A stretch of DNA of 64,000 bases from Labedella endophytica. Its GTDB lineage: Bacteria > Actinomycetota > Actinomycetes > Actinomycetales > Microbacteriaceae. Position numbers and translations under genes: made by a program. The notes beneath the pieces were generated by a model. The model was not told the DNA's origin. It saw nothing but the letters and a program-made list of their open reading frames with translations, and made no database searches. Positions 20,613 to 29,528 of the stretch are shown piece after piece; position 1 is the first letter of the stretch; the number at the start of each line of letters is the position of its first letter. The DNA is taken from positions 62,001 through 126,000 of the forward strand of contig NZ_RZGZ01000004.1 of NCBI RefSeq assembly GCF_003990045.1, given 5' to 3'.

Positions 20613-20897
20613 AGCGCGGCCCTTGCCCTTGGAGGCCTTGGCCTTCCCGCCACGGTTGACGGGCTCCGCCGGTGCGTTCGAGACGCGCGCGGCGGCCTCC
20701 TCGAGGAAGATCTGTCCCTCCTCCGTCACGGACACGCCGTCCTCGTGCTCCTCGACGATCGCCCGCCCGATCTCGGCCTCGAGCGAGGCGATCGACGCCT
20801 CGATCGTGGCGCGGGAGACGTGTTCGCGATTGGCGGCTCGCGAATAGTGGCCTTCGGCCGCGACGGCCAGGAAATGTCGGAGTGCGCTGATGTCCAC
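20562..20897 (-). CDS. Small LysR-type helix-turn-helix protein (111 aa)
   Basis: Residues 1-60 match the DNA-binding domain of LysR regulators: MDISALRHFLAVAAEGHYSR, then AANREHVSRATIEASIASLE. There is no effector-binding domain. Instead there is a basic tail rich in Lys and Gly ending PKPFKKRQGR. The whole protein is thus a stand-alone HTH with a basic extension, possibly a nucleoid- or DNA-associated factor; that is inference. It starts at GTG 20897 and lies between recF and the lipoprotein gene. Its last 50 bases are duplicated twice downstream. Confidence 0.75.
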   Translation of the reverse strand: MDISALRHFLAVAAEGHYSRAANREHVSRATIEASIASLEAEIGRAIVEEHEDGVSVTEEGQIFLEEAAARVSNAPAEPVNRGGKAKASKGKGRAPVVKGEPKPFKKRQGR

Positions 20898-20929
20898 GAT
20901 TCCGCCAGGCTACGCCCTCGGCGCGTGGA

Positions 20930-22384
20930 TCAGGCGGAGGCCGCCCACGCCGCTCGTACCCGCACGGCGAAGTCCGCGGTACCGGCGGTCGAGCCCTCGG
21001 GTACGTCGATGACGATGTCGTCGGCCACCGTGAAGTTCTGGGCGTACTGGGCGCCGTCGACGTCGTCGCCGCGGATCGAGAAGACGCTCCCGTCGTCGAG
21101 CACGGGCCGGATCGCGGAGAAGAGGGACGTGAGCGATTCCACCGAGGTGTCGTCGACCTCGATGCGGACGCCGGACGGGTCGGAACCGAGCAGAGTGATC
21201 GTCGGCTCATCGCCAGCGGCGTCGGCGAGCTCGCCGAGCGCGGCGACTCCGTCGGGGCCGGTCGTCATCGACACTCGGCGATCGGAGTAGGGCGACGTCC
21301 TGATCGTGATGTCCTCGAGGGCGGACACCTCCGGCTCCCCGCTCAGGATCCCGACAGCGGAGGGCACGGTCGCCATCTCCTCCACGACGACCTCGATCGA
21401 TGATCGCGATACGAACACCGACGTGACACCGGCGGCGCCGTCGAGCGCGCCGGCCACGGCGATCGCGGCGGAGTCCGCGGTGCCGTCGTCGGTCACGATC
21501 CCGCCGGCCACCTCGAGACCGATGCCCACGCCCACCGCCTGCCGCTCGAACGTGGCGCGCACCGCGTCGACGTCGGCGGCACGAGACAGCCGCACGCTCA
21601 ACGAGTCGGACGTGGCCACGACGGACATCACGTCGGAGGCTGCCGCTATCGCGGCCGCGAAGCCGAGGCTCGCCGTCGGCGGCGCGGATCGCGATGTCCC
21701 CCCGGCGGTTCCCTCGGAGTCGGTCACGGCCGATCGCCCGTCGACGTGTTGCGCGACGACGGCCAGGTCGTCGAGTTCCGGTGCCTGCACCGCCGCCGTC
21801 CGTGCGAACGAGAACGCCTCGTCGAGGGGGACGTCGTTCGCGACCAGGATGCGCAGACTGCGCTCCGCGCCCTCCGCGGGGAGCGACACGGCGGCATCGT
21901 CGGTGGCGACGGAATCGTCGTCGACCCGAGCGAGGGTCTCGTCCGCGGAGACGACGAAACCGCCCTCCACACGCTCGTCCGAACGCACCGCATCCAGGAG
22001 GTCGAGGCGACCTGATCGCCGATCGCCGTCGGTCGAGACGCCCATCCGGAATTCACCGATCTGGAGATCGAGGAACATCCATCTGGCCGTGCCGCCCTCG
22101 GAGTCGTCGAGGAAGTCCGCGAGTTCACCAGCCATCTCGGCGACCCGTGCGGGCTCGGTGTCCTCCTCGACGATGACCGTCGCTTCGGCCGTCCCCGCCC
22201 AGGGGAGGTCGTTGTGGCCGGCCGAATCGACGCCGACGGTCTCGTCCCACCGTCCGACAACGGCCTCGAGCTTCTCGATCGCGCCGGTACCCGCGTTCAC
22301 GTCGCCGCACCCCGCGAGACCCATCGCGAGTACCGCGGCGATGGACGCCGCCGCGAGTCGCCTGAGCGTTGGACGAGGCCGCAT
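20930..22384 (-). CDS. Predicted lipoprotein of unknown function (484 aa)
   Basis: The product has a clear lipoprotein signal, MRPRPTLRRLAAASIAAVLA followed by MGLAGCGD, with the acylated Cys at residue 26. The rest is an acidic, Ala/Val-rich extracellular domain without recognisable enzyme motifs. Several segments look like repeated alpha-beta units (for example TATVIVEEDTEPARVAEMAG and SIEVVVEEMATVPSAVGIL). ATG 22384 is chosen over an upstream ATG because it places the signal peptide at the N terminus. It ends 32 bases before the HTH gene and starts 10 bases after gnd, so it is probably co-transcribed with gnd. Confidence 0.75.
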   Translation of the reverse strand: MRPRPTLRRLAAASIAAVLAMGLAGCGDVNAGTGAIEKLEAVVGRWDETVGVDSAGHNDLPWAGTAEATVIVEEDTEPARVAEMAGELADFLDDSEGGTARWMFLDLQIGEFRMGVSTDGDRRSGRLDLLDAVRSDERVEGGFVVSADETLARVDDDSVATDDAAVSLPAEGAERSLRILVANDVPLDEAFSFARTAAVQAPELDDLAVVAQHVDGRSAVTDSEGTAGGTSRSAPPTASLGFAAAIAAASDVMSVVATSDSLSVRLSRAADVDAVRATFERQAVGVGIGLEVAGGIVTDDGTADSAAIAVAGALDGAAGVTSVFVSRSSIEVVVEEMATVPSAVGILSGEPEVSALEDITIRTSPYSDRRVSMTTGPDGVAALGELADAAGDEPTITLLGSDPSGVRIEVDDTSVESLTSLFSAIRPVLDDGSVFSIRGDDVDGAQYAQNFTVADDIVIDVPEGSTAGTADFAVRVRAAWAASA

Positions 22385-22394
22385 GATCAACGGA

Positions 22395-23294
22395 TCAGTC
22401 GTCGGCCTTCTTGACGGCATGTCCACCGAACTGGTTGCGCAGGGCGGCGACGGCCTTCATGGCCGGCGAGTCCTCCTGGCGAGAGACGAAGCGGGCGAAG
22501 ATGGAAGCGGAGATCGTGGGCACCGGAACCGCGTTGTCGATCGCTTCCTCGATGGTCCAACGACCCTCACCCGAGTCCTCGACGTAGCCGTCGATGTCGC
22601 CGAGCTCCGGGTCCTGCTCGAGCGCACGGACGAGGAGTTCGAGGAGCCAGGACCGGACGACCGTGCCGCGCTGCCAGGCCTTGAAGGTGCCGGGCACGTC
22701 CTTGATCAGGTCGTCGCGCTTCTCGAGCAGTTCGTAGCCCTCGGCGTAGGCCTGCATGAGCGCGTACTCGATGCCGTTGTGCACCATCTTGGCGTAGTGG
22801 CCGGCACCGACGGGACCGACGTGGACGAAGCCCTCTTCGCGGGGACCCTCGGGACGCAGCGCGTCGAAGACCGGCATCACGCGAGCGACCTGCTCGTCCG
22901 GACCGCCGACCATGAGGCCGTAGCCGTTGTCGACGCCCCACACGCCGCCGGAGACACCGACGTCCATGTAGTCGATACCGGAGGCGGCGAGGGACGTGGC
23001 CCGACGGACGTCGTCCGAGAAGCGGGTGTTGCCACCGTCGATGATGAGGTCGCCGGCGTCGAGCAACCCGCCGAGCTCCGTGACGACGGAATCGGTGATG
23101 GGGCCGGCGGGGACCATGACCCACACGGTCCGCGGAGCGGGAAGCGCGGCGACGAGTTCCTCGACGGAGGCGACGTCGGTGACGTCGGGGTCACGGTCGT
23201 ATCCGGTGACCTCGATGCCGGCGGCGCGCAGTCGTGTGCGCATGTTGCCGCCCATCCGGCCGAGACCGATGAGTCCGATGTGCAGATCGCTCAT
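22395..23294 (-). CDS. gnd: 6-phosphogluconate dehydrogenase, decarboxylating (short form)
   Basis: The enzyme converts 6-phosphogluconate to ribulose 5-phosphate and CO2, making NAD(P)H. The 299-residue product is the short GndA-like form. Its Rossmann motif is GLIGLGRMGGNM at residues 7-18, the substrate motif is DVGVSGGVWG, and the catalytic Lys is in GHYAKMVHNGIEYALMQAYA. It lies between dnaN (16 bp) and the lipoprotein gene on the same strand, the usual dnaN-gnd-recF order in this lineage. Confidence 0.95.
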   Translation of the reverse strand: MSDLHIGLIGLGRMGGNMRTRLRAAGIEVTGYDRDPDVTDVASVEELVAALPAPRTVWVMVPAGPITDSVVTELGGLLDAGDLIIDGGNTRFSDDVRRATSLAASGIDYMDVGVSGGVWGVDNGYGLMVGGPDEQVARVMPVFDALRPEGPREEGFVHVGPVGAGHYAKMVHNGIEYALMQAYAEGYELLEKRDDLIKDVPGTFKAWQRGTVVRSWLLELLVRALEQDPELGDIDGYVEDSGEGRWTIEEAIDNAVPVPTISASIFARFVSRQEDSPAMKAVAALRNQFGGHAVKKADD

Positions 23295-23310
23295 GACGAA
23301 TGTGTTCCTC

Positions 23311-24456
23311 TCAGCGCAGCAACAGGTTCGGCTGCAGCAGGTACTTGAAGCTGTCGGCCCCCGGCTGATCCTTCGAGGACTGGCTCGTGATCAGCATGGG
23401 ACCGGGCTTGTTGGTGTTCTCCGATTTGGTGAAGGAGAAGCGGACGAATTCGCTGCGCACGGCGTTGAGGCCGTCGATCAGGAAGGACGGCTTGAGCGAG
23501 AGCACGATGTCCTCGCCGGTGAGGAGCGCATCGATGGCTTCGGACGCCTGTGCGTGCTCCGAACCGATCGCCTCCATCGTGAGACCGTCGATCGAGAAGC
23601 TGAATCGCAAGGCGGCCTCGCGCTCGAGCACGAGAGAGACGCGACGGACCGATTCGATGAGCTCGGCCGTGTTGATCACCGCGTGGTTGTCGACCTGCTC
23701 GGGGAACAAGCGCCGCACGGGCGGGAAGGACCCCTTGATGAGCAACGACGTGACGGTCTTGTTGTCGGCCGAGAACGCGATGATCTCGCGGTCGTCCTTG
23801 CTCGTGAACGACACGCGGATGGTTCCGCTGTGGCCGAAGGTCTTGCCGACCTCCTGCAGGGTGCGGGCGGGAACGAGTGCGCTGAGTGTGGGGGCCGCGT
23901 CGTCGCCGCCGTCCCACTCGATCTCGCGGACCGCGACGCGGTAGCGGTCGGTCGCTACGAGGCTGATCTTCGTGCCGGTGACCTCGAGCTGCACGCCGGT
24001 GATCACGGGGGTCACATCGTCACGCGATGCGGCGAGCGCGACCTGGGCGATCGCGGTGGCGAACTCCTCGGCGGGGACGAGACCCTGCTCGCCGCTCACC
24101 TGCGGGATGGTCGGGTACTCCTCGACCGGCATCGAGAGAAGCGTGAAGTTCGCGGAACCGCAGGAGACCGAGATGCGGTTGTCCTCGGTGCTGAACTCCA
24201 CCGGAGCGTTGGGGAGGCGGGACGCGATGTCTGCGAGCAGCCGCCCGGAGACGAGGATCGACCCCTCTTCAGCGATCTCGGCGGCGATCGTGGTCTGGGC
24301 GGAGACCTCGTAGTCGAAGCTCGAGAGGGTGAGGCCGTCGGCGGAGGACTCGACGAGGACACCGCTGAGGATCGGAAGTGTGGTCCTCTGAGGGAGGAGC
24401 TTGACTGCAAAGGACACAGCTTCGCTGAACACATCTCGATTGACGCTGAACCGCAC
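23311..24456 (-). CDS. dnaN: DNA polymerase III beta subunit (sliding clamp)
   Basis: DnaN is the ring-shaped processivity clamp that also recruits repair factors. The 381-residue protein has the three-domain clamp layout. Recognisable pieces are the N-terminal MRFSVNRDVFSEAVSFAVKLLPQRTTLPIL, VSCGSANFTLLSMPVEEYP, and the C-terminal SQSSKDQPGADSFKYLLQP. It is transcribed from the origin side and followed by gnd 16 bases later. Confidence 0.98.
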   Translation of the reverse strand: MRFSVNRDVFSEAVSFAVKLLPQRTTLPILSGVLVESSADGLTLSSFDYEVSAQTTIAAEIAEEGSILVSGRLLADIASRLPNAPVEFSTEDNRISVSCGSANFTLLSMPVEEYPTIPQVSGEQGLVPAEEFATAIAQVALAASRDDVTPVITGVQLEVTGTKISLVATDRYRVAVREIEWDGGDDAAPTLSALVPARTLQEVGKTFGHSGTIRVSFTSKDDREIIAFSADNKTVTSLLIKGSFPPVRRLFPEQVDNHAVINTAELIESVRRVSLVLEREAALRFSFSIDGLTMEAIGSEHAQASEAIDALLTGEDIVLSLKPSFLIDGLNAVRSEFVRFSFTKSENTNKPGPMLITSQSSKDQPGADSFKYLLQPNLLLR

Positions 24457-24860
24457 TTGTCACCTCTGTCCTGAAGGGCACTGAACAGGACCATGCTATC
24501 CGCAGAGGGACCGCGGGCCACGACCACGTCGTGCCGACCCCCGAGGCGTCGGGTCCGAGCCGATCAGAAGGTTGGCGGATCGAGGATGAGATTAATTAAC
24601 TCTTAACGGTCTTAACGCCTGTGGAGACTGTGGATAACTCGGTTGAGCCCAATCCGCCGTAGGGAACTACAACCGTGTGAGTTGTGCGGTCGATGTGGGA
24701 TTCAGCGGCGAGACATCGGCGGGATCCCGAGGAGGAAAACCTGTTGTTCACAAGCTGGGCTCGAGTTTCAACATTAAGCCCGACCTTTAACGGGTGAGTT
24801 TCCACAGGTTATCCACACTGTGCAGAGTCGTATTGTGGCCATCCGACCCACCGCTGTCAA
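24457..24860. other. oriC: Predicted chromosomal origin (oriC) between dnaN and dnaA
   Basis: This non-coding stretch between dnaN and dnaA has two perfect DnaA boxes in opposite orientation: TGTGGATAA (24629-24637) and TTATCCACA (24809-24817). Weaker ones are TTGTTCACA (24744-24752) and GTTTCCACA (24798-24806). An AT-rich segment at 24587-24617 with repeated CTTAACG words is a candidate unwinding element, and TTAAGCC/TTTAACGG lies at 24774-24792. Only a few boxes are visible, compared with the many in Streptomyces. Confidence 0.75.
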
Positions 24861-25234
24861 CACGCGCACCAGGGGGCGCACATCGTCGGCCGATCCCGGG
24901 CGATTCGTCGTCGAGGCGATGTCGATCGAATTCGAGTGTCGACGCGGCTCGAGACGTCGTGAGACGGCGCGTCGAGGGGCGCACGGGCTCGGATCGACAT
25001 CCCCTAACGGTTGCGAAGTCCGTCGGCTGAGCCGGTCCCGCGAGCTGGAGCGACTCGCGAAGGCCTTCGATCGGTCCCCGAGCGTGTCGAAAGGTCCCGA
25101 CCATGGTCTACCGCGACAGGCGTCGACTCGCTCGGCGACCGTGTGGTCTGGAGGACGACGTCGACGAGCGCGTCGTATGGAAGAACGGCGGCCTCGTCAC
25201 CCTGCGCGAGCGGCTGGCCGATCGGACAGGGCGC
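24861..25234. other. Gene-free flank between oriC and the 3' end of dnaA
   Basis: No gene, RNA or clear promoter is seen in these 374 bases. Open frames here have no family resemblance and no ribosome-binding site. No further good DnaA box was found. Confidence 0.6.
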
Positions 25235-26692
25235 CTAGCGGTTGCCCTGCTTGATGCGGCTCGTGAGCTCGGTGACCTGGTTGTAGATGGAGCGTCGTTC
25301 CTGCATGAGGTCGGAGATCTTCTTGTTGGCGTACATGACGGTCGTGTGATCACGATTGCCGAAGAGCTGACCGATCTTCGGGAGGGAGAGGTTGGTGAGC
25401 TCGCGACAGAGGTACATGGCGATCTGCCGCGCGATGGCCACGGCCTGCGACCGGCTCGATCCGTAGAGGTCCTCGACGGAGAGCTTGAAGTAGGCGGCCG
25501 TGGTGTTGATGATGTCGACGGGCGAGATGACGTTGTCGTCGTCGAGGGTGATGAGGTCCTTCAGCACCGTCTGGACGAGAGCCATGTCGACGGGGGTGCG
25601 GTTGAGGCTCGCGAACGCCGTCACGCGGATGAGCGTGCCTTCGAGTTCCCGAATGTTCGAGGAGACCTTCGACGCGATGAACTCGAGCACTTCGTCGGGG
25701 ATCTGGAGGCGTTCGCTCTGCGTCTTCTTCCGGAGGATCGCGATGCGCGTCTCGAGGTCGGGGGTCTGCACATCGGTGATGAGGCCCCACTCGAAGCGCG
25801 ACCGCATGCGGTCCTCGAAGCCCGTGAGGTGCTTCGGCGGCAGGTCGCTCGTGATGACCACCTGCTTGTTGTGGTCGTGGAGCGTGTTGAACGTGTGGAA
25901 GAACGCCTCCTGCGTCTCCGCCTTGTTCTGCAGGAACTGGATGTCGTCGATGAGGAGGATATCGATGTCGCGGTACCGGGCCTGGAACGCGGCGCCGCGG
26001 TTGTTGGCGATCGAGTTGATGAAGTCGTTGGTGAACTCCTCGCTCGAGACGTACCGCACCCGGATGCCGGGGTAGAGCGACATCGCGTAGTGGCCGATCG
26101 CGTGGAGGAGGTGGGTCTTTCCGAGGCCGGACTCGCCGTAGACGAAAAGCGGGTTGTAGGCCTTGGCCGGCGCCTCGGCGACCGCGACGGCCGCGGCGTG
26201 GGCGAACCGGTTGGACTGGCCGATGACGAAACTGTCGAACGAGTACTTGGCGTTGAGGCGGGTGTCGTTCTGTCGGGCGGGCAGCACCTGGTCGGTGATC
26301 GGCGTGATGGTCGCGGTCTGTTCCGTGTACGCCCCGGGTACGGCCGTCGGTTGCTCATTCGCGGCCGGCGCTGGTGCGGGGGTCGACGGCTCGAACGGCG
26401 GCTCGAGCTCGCTGTCGATGATCTCCGGGTTCACGACCACGGCGAAGGTGTGGGCGCCGTGCTCGTGCTCCGTCGCAGAGAGGGCCGCGAGGATCGCCGC
26501 CCTCATGCGCTGGTTGAGCTGACCGGCCGTGAAGTCGTTCGGGACCTCGAGATAGAAGGTGCCGCCCATGACGCCCTTGGGAACGACGAGCCCCAAGAAT
26601 CCGTGGAGCGGTGCGGTGATGCGATCGTCCGTCGACAGGATGTCGAGGACCCGCTGCCAGCGCTGTGCGATGTCGTGCTGGTCGTCCGCCAT
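25235..26692 (-). CDS. dnaA: Chromosomal replication initiator protein DnaA
   Basis: DnaA binds the origin boxes as ATP-bound oligomers and opens the duplex. The 485-residue protein has domain I (about 1-90) and a Pro/Ala-rich linker (about 95-140). The AAA+ core has Walker A GESGLGKT (186-193) and Walker B LLIDDIQ (246-252). The domain IV helix-turn-helix carries the signature RDHTTVMYA (447-455). The frame is open far upstream, but ATG 26692 gives the usual MADDQHDIAQRWQ start. A DnaA box lies in the gap between dnaA and rpmH, suggesting autoregulation. Confidence 0.98.
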   Translation of the reverse strand: MADDQHDIAQRWQRVLDILSTDDRITAPLHGFLGLVVPKGVMGGTFYLEVPNDFTAGQLNQRMRAAILAALSATEHEHGAHTFAVVVNPEIIDSELEPPFEPSTPAPAPAANEQPTAVPGAYTEQTATITPITDQVLPARQNDTRLNAKYSFDSFVIGQSNRFAHAAAVAVAEAPAKAYNPLFVYGESGLGKTHLLHAIGHYAMSLYPGIRVRYVSSEEFTNDFINSIANNRGAAFQARYRDIDILLIDDIQFLQNKAETQEAFFHTFNTLHDHNKQVVITSDLPPKHLTGFEDRMRSRFEWGLITDVQTPDLETRIAILRKKTQSERLQIPDEVLEFIASKVSSNIRELEGTLIRVTAFASLNRTPVDMALVQTVLKDLITLDDDNVISPVDIINTTAAYFKLSVEDLYGSSRSQAVAIARQIAMYLCRELTNLSLPKIGQLFGNRDHTTVMYANKKISDLMQERRSIYNQVTELTSRIKQGNR

Positions 26693-27068
26693 GTGATGCC
26701 CCCGAGGGTCGTCGGCACGTTCTGGATATGCCGGTCGTATAGAAGATGAGTCGTTCAGGCGTCGAACACCCGCCGAGAATGGAATCGTCATCGTCGCGAG
26801 GGTCCCCGCGCCGGCGTCGAGGCCTGTGGATAACTGCCTGAACACGGTAACCAGAACCGGGGAATGAGGCAAAACACACCCTACGTGGCGTGACCACGGT
26901 CGAGCCAGGGGCTGTCGAAGTCCTGTGCATACCGCGCCGGCGACCGACCCGGTTTGACCGACGCGCCGAGAAGCCGTAGTTTTAATCAGTTGACGCCTGC
27001 CCTCGGGCACCGAGCTTTCCCTGCCGCACGTACCCGCGGCATGCGGATCATCCACCAGGAGAGAAGCC
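26693..27068. promoter_or_regulatory. dnaA-rpmH divergent control region with a DnaA box
   Basis: The 376-base gap has a perfect DnaA box TGTGGATAA at 26825-26833. A sigma-70-like promoter for rpmH, TTGACC (26954-26959) and TAGTTT (26977-26982), has a 17-base spacer. CATCCACCAGGAGAGAAGCC just before rpmH supplies the ribosome-binding site. The box is about 135 bases from the dnaA start, placed for DnaA autoregulation. No gene is seen. Confidence 0.65.
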
Positions 27069-27206
27069 ATGAGCAAGAGAACGTTCCAGCCGAACAACCG
27101 CCGCCGCGCCAAGGTGCACGGCTTCCGTCTGCGTATGCGCACCCGTGCGGGCCGCTCGATCCTCGCGGCGCGTCGTCGCAAGGGTCGCACCGAACTCTCC
27201 GCGTAA
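27069..27206 (+). CDS. rpmH: 50S ribosomal protein L34
   Basis: The 45-residue product, starting [20 protein letters not shown] and ending [10 protein letters not shown], is the standard basic L34 of the large subunit. It is the first gene of the plus-strand origin block, 34 bases before rnpA. AGGAGAG lies 7 bases before the ATG. Confidence 0.98.
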   Translation: MSKRTFQPNNRRRAKVHGFRLRMRTRAGRSILAARRRKGRTELSA

Positions 27207-27240
27207 TCGCGTTCCGGTTCCCGGTCTTCGGCGCTCGACG

Positions 27241-27582
27241 ATGCTTGCGAAAGTGAATCGCATCGTGACGGGTGCTGATTATCGTGCGGTCGTCCGACGA
27301 GGTCGGCGCGTCGTCGCTGGGAACACGGTGAGCTACATCTCGATGAACCCGAATGGTGGTCAGCCACGATTCGGGTTCATCGTCGCGAAGACGGTCGGAA
27401 ACGCCGTCGTGCGCAACACGGTGAGGCGTCGACTCAAGGCGGCCTCATTCTCCGCTCTGACCGGGACCAACGAGGGGACGAACATCGTGATTCGTGCACT
27501 TCCCCGAGCCGCCACCGCGACGTACGCGGAGTTGGCCGCCGAGGTCGACCGGGCCATCGCCACGCCGGTGAGGTCGCGATGA
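27241..27582 (+). CDS. rnpA: Ribonuclease P protein component
   Basis: The 113-residue protein subunit binds the RnpB catalytic RNA and aids 5' maturation of tRNAs. The basic core RFGFIVAKTVGNAVVRNTVR followed by RRLK includes the RNR motif of the family. It starts MLAKVNRIVTGADYRAVVRRG. It follows rpmH, as nearly everywhere in bacteria, and its stop overlaps the yidD start by four bases. Confidence 0.96.
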   Translation: MLAKVNRIVTGADYRAVVRRGRRVVAGNTVSYISMNPNGGQPRFGFIVAKTVGNAVVRNTVRRRLKAASFSALTGTNEGTNIVIRALPRAATATYAELAAEVDRAIATPVRSR

Positions 27583-27947
27583 CCGCCACGGTGCACGTGC
27601 AGTCCCGACCGTCATGGGCGATGGTCGGCCACGTTCTCCGCATCATCGTCGACGCGCTGCTCCTCCTGCCGCGCAATCTGGCGATCGCGCTCCTCATCGT
27701 CTACCGACGTGTGGTGTCTCCTCTGTACGGGGACGTCTGCCGGTACTACCCGTCGTGCTCCTCATACACCCTGCAGTCCATCCAGATGCACGGGCTCACG
27801 ATCGGCACCTTCTTCGGCGCCCGCCGTCTGCTGCGGTGCCATCCGTGGGCCGAGGGCGGATTCGATGAGATCCGCGTCAAGCGCTCCTTCCGGTACGTCG
27901 TGACGCAACCCGGTTTCGTTCTTCCCTCCAGCCACCGAAAGGGCTGA
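27579..27947 (+). CDS. yidD: Membrane protein insertion efficiency factor YidD
   Basis: The 122-residue product contains the YidD core: VYRRVVSPLYGDVCRYYPSC then SSYTLQSIQMHG, with the conserved Cys residues, and LLRCHPWAEGGFD. The N terminus holds a hydrophobic stretch that may bind the membrane. It assists YidC-dependent insertion and is encoded between rnpA (4-bp overlap) and yidC (7-bp gap). The N terminus is about 25 residues longer than the shortest homologues. Confidence 0.94.
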   Translation: MTATVHVQSRPSWAMVGHVLRIIVDALLLLPRNLAIALLIVYRRVVSPLYGDVCRYYPSCSSYTLQSIQMHGLTIGTFFGARRLLRCHPWAEGGFDEIRVKRSFRYVVTQPGFVLPSSHRKG

Positions 27948-27954
27948 TCAAAAC

Positions 27955-28956
27955 ATGGATCCGTTGTCTATCATTCTCTGGCCCCTCAAATGGGTGGTCG
28001 AGCTCCTGCTCACCGGGTGGCACTCGCTGCTCTCGCTTGCGGGCCTCGACCCGGAGGCCGGTCTCACCTGGGTGCTGTCCATCGTGGGCCTCGTCCTCGT
28101 GGTGCGCGCTCTCCTGATCCCGCTCTTCGTGAAGCAGATCAAGAACCAGCGGAAGATGCTGGAGGTGGCTCCCCAGCTGAAGAAGATCCAGGACAAGTAC
28201 CGGGGCAAGCGCGACCAGCTGTCTCGCGAGGCGATGAGCCGCGAGACCATGGCGGTCTACAAGAACGCCGGCACGAACCCCCTGGGGTCCTGCCTCCCGT
28301 TGCTCGTGCAGATGCCGATCTTCTTCGCGCTCTTCTCGGTACTCAACGACGCTCAGCACTCCAAGACCGGTGTGGGTCCGCTCAACGAGGAGCTCGCCCA
28401 GCAGTTCGGCAGCGCGAGCCTCTTCGGGGCCCCTCTCCACATGAGCTTCTCCACCGCGATGGGTGAGGGTGAAGTCGGTGTCATGGTGATCGCCGCAGTC
28501 ATGGTCGTTCTCATGACGTCGTCGCAGTTCATCACGCAGCTACAGATCGTTTCGAAGAACATCTCGGAGGAGACCAAGGCCTCCCCCATGTTCCGTCAGC
28601 AGCGCATCCTGCTGTACTTGCTCCCCTTCGTCTTCCTGTTCTCCGGCTTCGCATTCCCGCTGGGTGTCATGTTCTACTGGCTCACCAGCAACATCTGGAC
28701 GATGATCCAGCAGTTCATCATCATCCGGAACATGCCGATGCCTGGCACCGAAGCGGCCAAGGAGCGCGAGGCGCGCCTCGCTCGAAAGGGCAAGCTCGAG
28801 GTGAAGGACACCACGGACGGTGCCGGCACGGTCGTCATTCAGGAGAAGAAGCCGACGCAGCGCCAGCAGCCCGTGGGCAAGAACCGCGCCAAGAAGAGCG
28901 GCCAGGCCAAGCGACCCGGGGCCCCGGAATCCGGCCCCGCAACGAGCGGAAAGTAG
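27955..28956 (+). CDS. yidC: Membrane protein insertase YidC
   Basis: YidC inserts and folds inner-membrane proteins, alone or with Sec. The 333-residue protein has the Gram-positive-like layout without a large periplasmic domain. It has five main hydrophobic segments, the charged loop KYRGKRDQLSREAMSRETMA, and NPLGSCLPLLVQMPIFFALF as the signature. Its basic C-terminal tail (KPTQRQQPVGKNRAKKSGQ) may contact ribosomes. It is followed 4 bases later by the khpB/jag gene. Confidence 0.96.
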   Translation: MDPLSIILWPLKWVVELLLTGWHSLLSLAGLDPEAGLTWVLSIVGLVLVVRALLIPLFVKQIKNQRKMLEVAPQLKKIQDKYRGKRDQLSREAMSRETMAVYKNAGTNPLGSCLPLLVQMPIFFALFSVLNDAQHSKTGVGPLNEELAQQFGSASLFGAPLHMSFSTAMGEGEVGVMVIAAVMVVLMTSSQFITQLQIVSKNISEETKASPMFRQQRILLYLLPFVFLFSGFAFPLGVMFYWLTSNIWTMIQQFIIIRNMPMPGTEAAKEREARLARKGKLEVKDTTDGAGTVVIQEKKPTQRQQPVGKNRAKKSGQAKRPGAPESGPATSGK

Positions 28957-28960
28957 AACG

Positions 28961-29476
28961 ATGTCGGACGTTTTGGATCGAGACGCCACGGATCAGCCCC
29001 GGCGGGACAACCCCACGGTGGAGCAGCTCGAAGAAGAGGGCGAGATCGCCGCGGACTACATCGAGGAGTTCCTCGACATCTGCGATCTCGACGGAGATCT
29101 CGAGATCGATGTACGCAACGGTCGGGCGTATATCTCCGTGACATCGGACGAGCAGGATGACCTGAGTGTCCTCGCGAAGCCCGAGGTCGTCGGCGCCCTG
29201 CAGGAGCTCGTCCGTCTTGTCGTGCAGAACAACAACGGTTCCTTCTCACGCCTGATCCTCGACATCGGAGGATCGCGTGATGCCCGTCAGGCCGAACTCG
29301 CCCAGCTCGTCGACGCGGCGGTTGCGCGGATCGAAGAGGGCGCGGCGGATGCCGCTCTCCCCCCGATGTCGAGCTATGAGCGGAAGCTCGTCCATGACCT
29401 CGTGTCCGAGCGCGGCTTCACATCCGAATCGCAGGGTGAGGGACGTGATCGTCACACGGTGATCACCCGCTCGTGA
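28961..29476 (+). CDS. khpB: KH/R3H-domain RNA-binding protein (Jag/KhpB family)
   Basis: The 171-residue product has a KH-like domain (about 45-110, including VVQNNNGSFSRLILDIGG) followed by an R3H domain, MSSYERKLVHDLVSERGFTS, near residues 135-154. The N-terminal Jag domain seen in Firmicutes is absent, as is common in actinobacteria. KhpB proteins bind RNA and influence cell elongation and division in other bacteria. It lies between yidC and rsmG, with a parS-like site just after its stop. Confidence 0.92.
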   Translation: MSDVLDRDATDQPRRDNPTVEQLEEEGEIAADYIEEFLDICDLDGDLEIDVRNGRAYISVTSDEQDDLSVLAKPEVVGALQELVRLVVQNNNGSFSRLILDIGGSRDARQAELAQLVDAAVARIEEGAADAALPPMSSYERKLVHDLVSERGFTSESQGEGRDRHTVITRS

Positions 29477-29480
29477 GCAC

Positions 29481-29496
29481 CGTTTCACGTGAAACA
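29481..29496. other. parS: parS site 1
   Basis: CGTTTCACGTGAAACA matches the bacterial parS consensus TGTTTCACGTGAAACA at 15 of 16 positions. It lies in the khpB-rsmG gap. Confidence 0.85.
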
Positions 29497-29528
29497 TTCC
29501 GGCGGCGTCGTAGCCGGGAGATCGTCTG

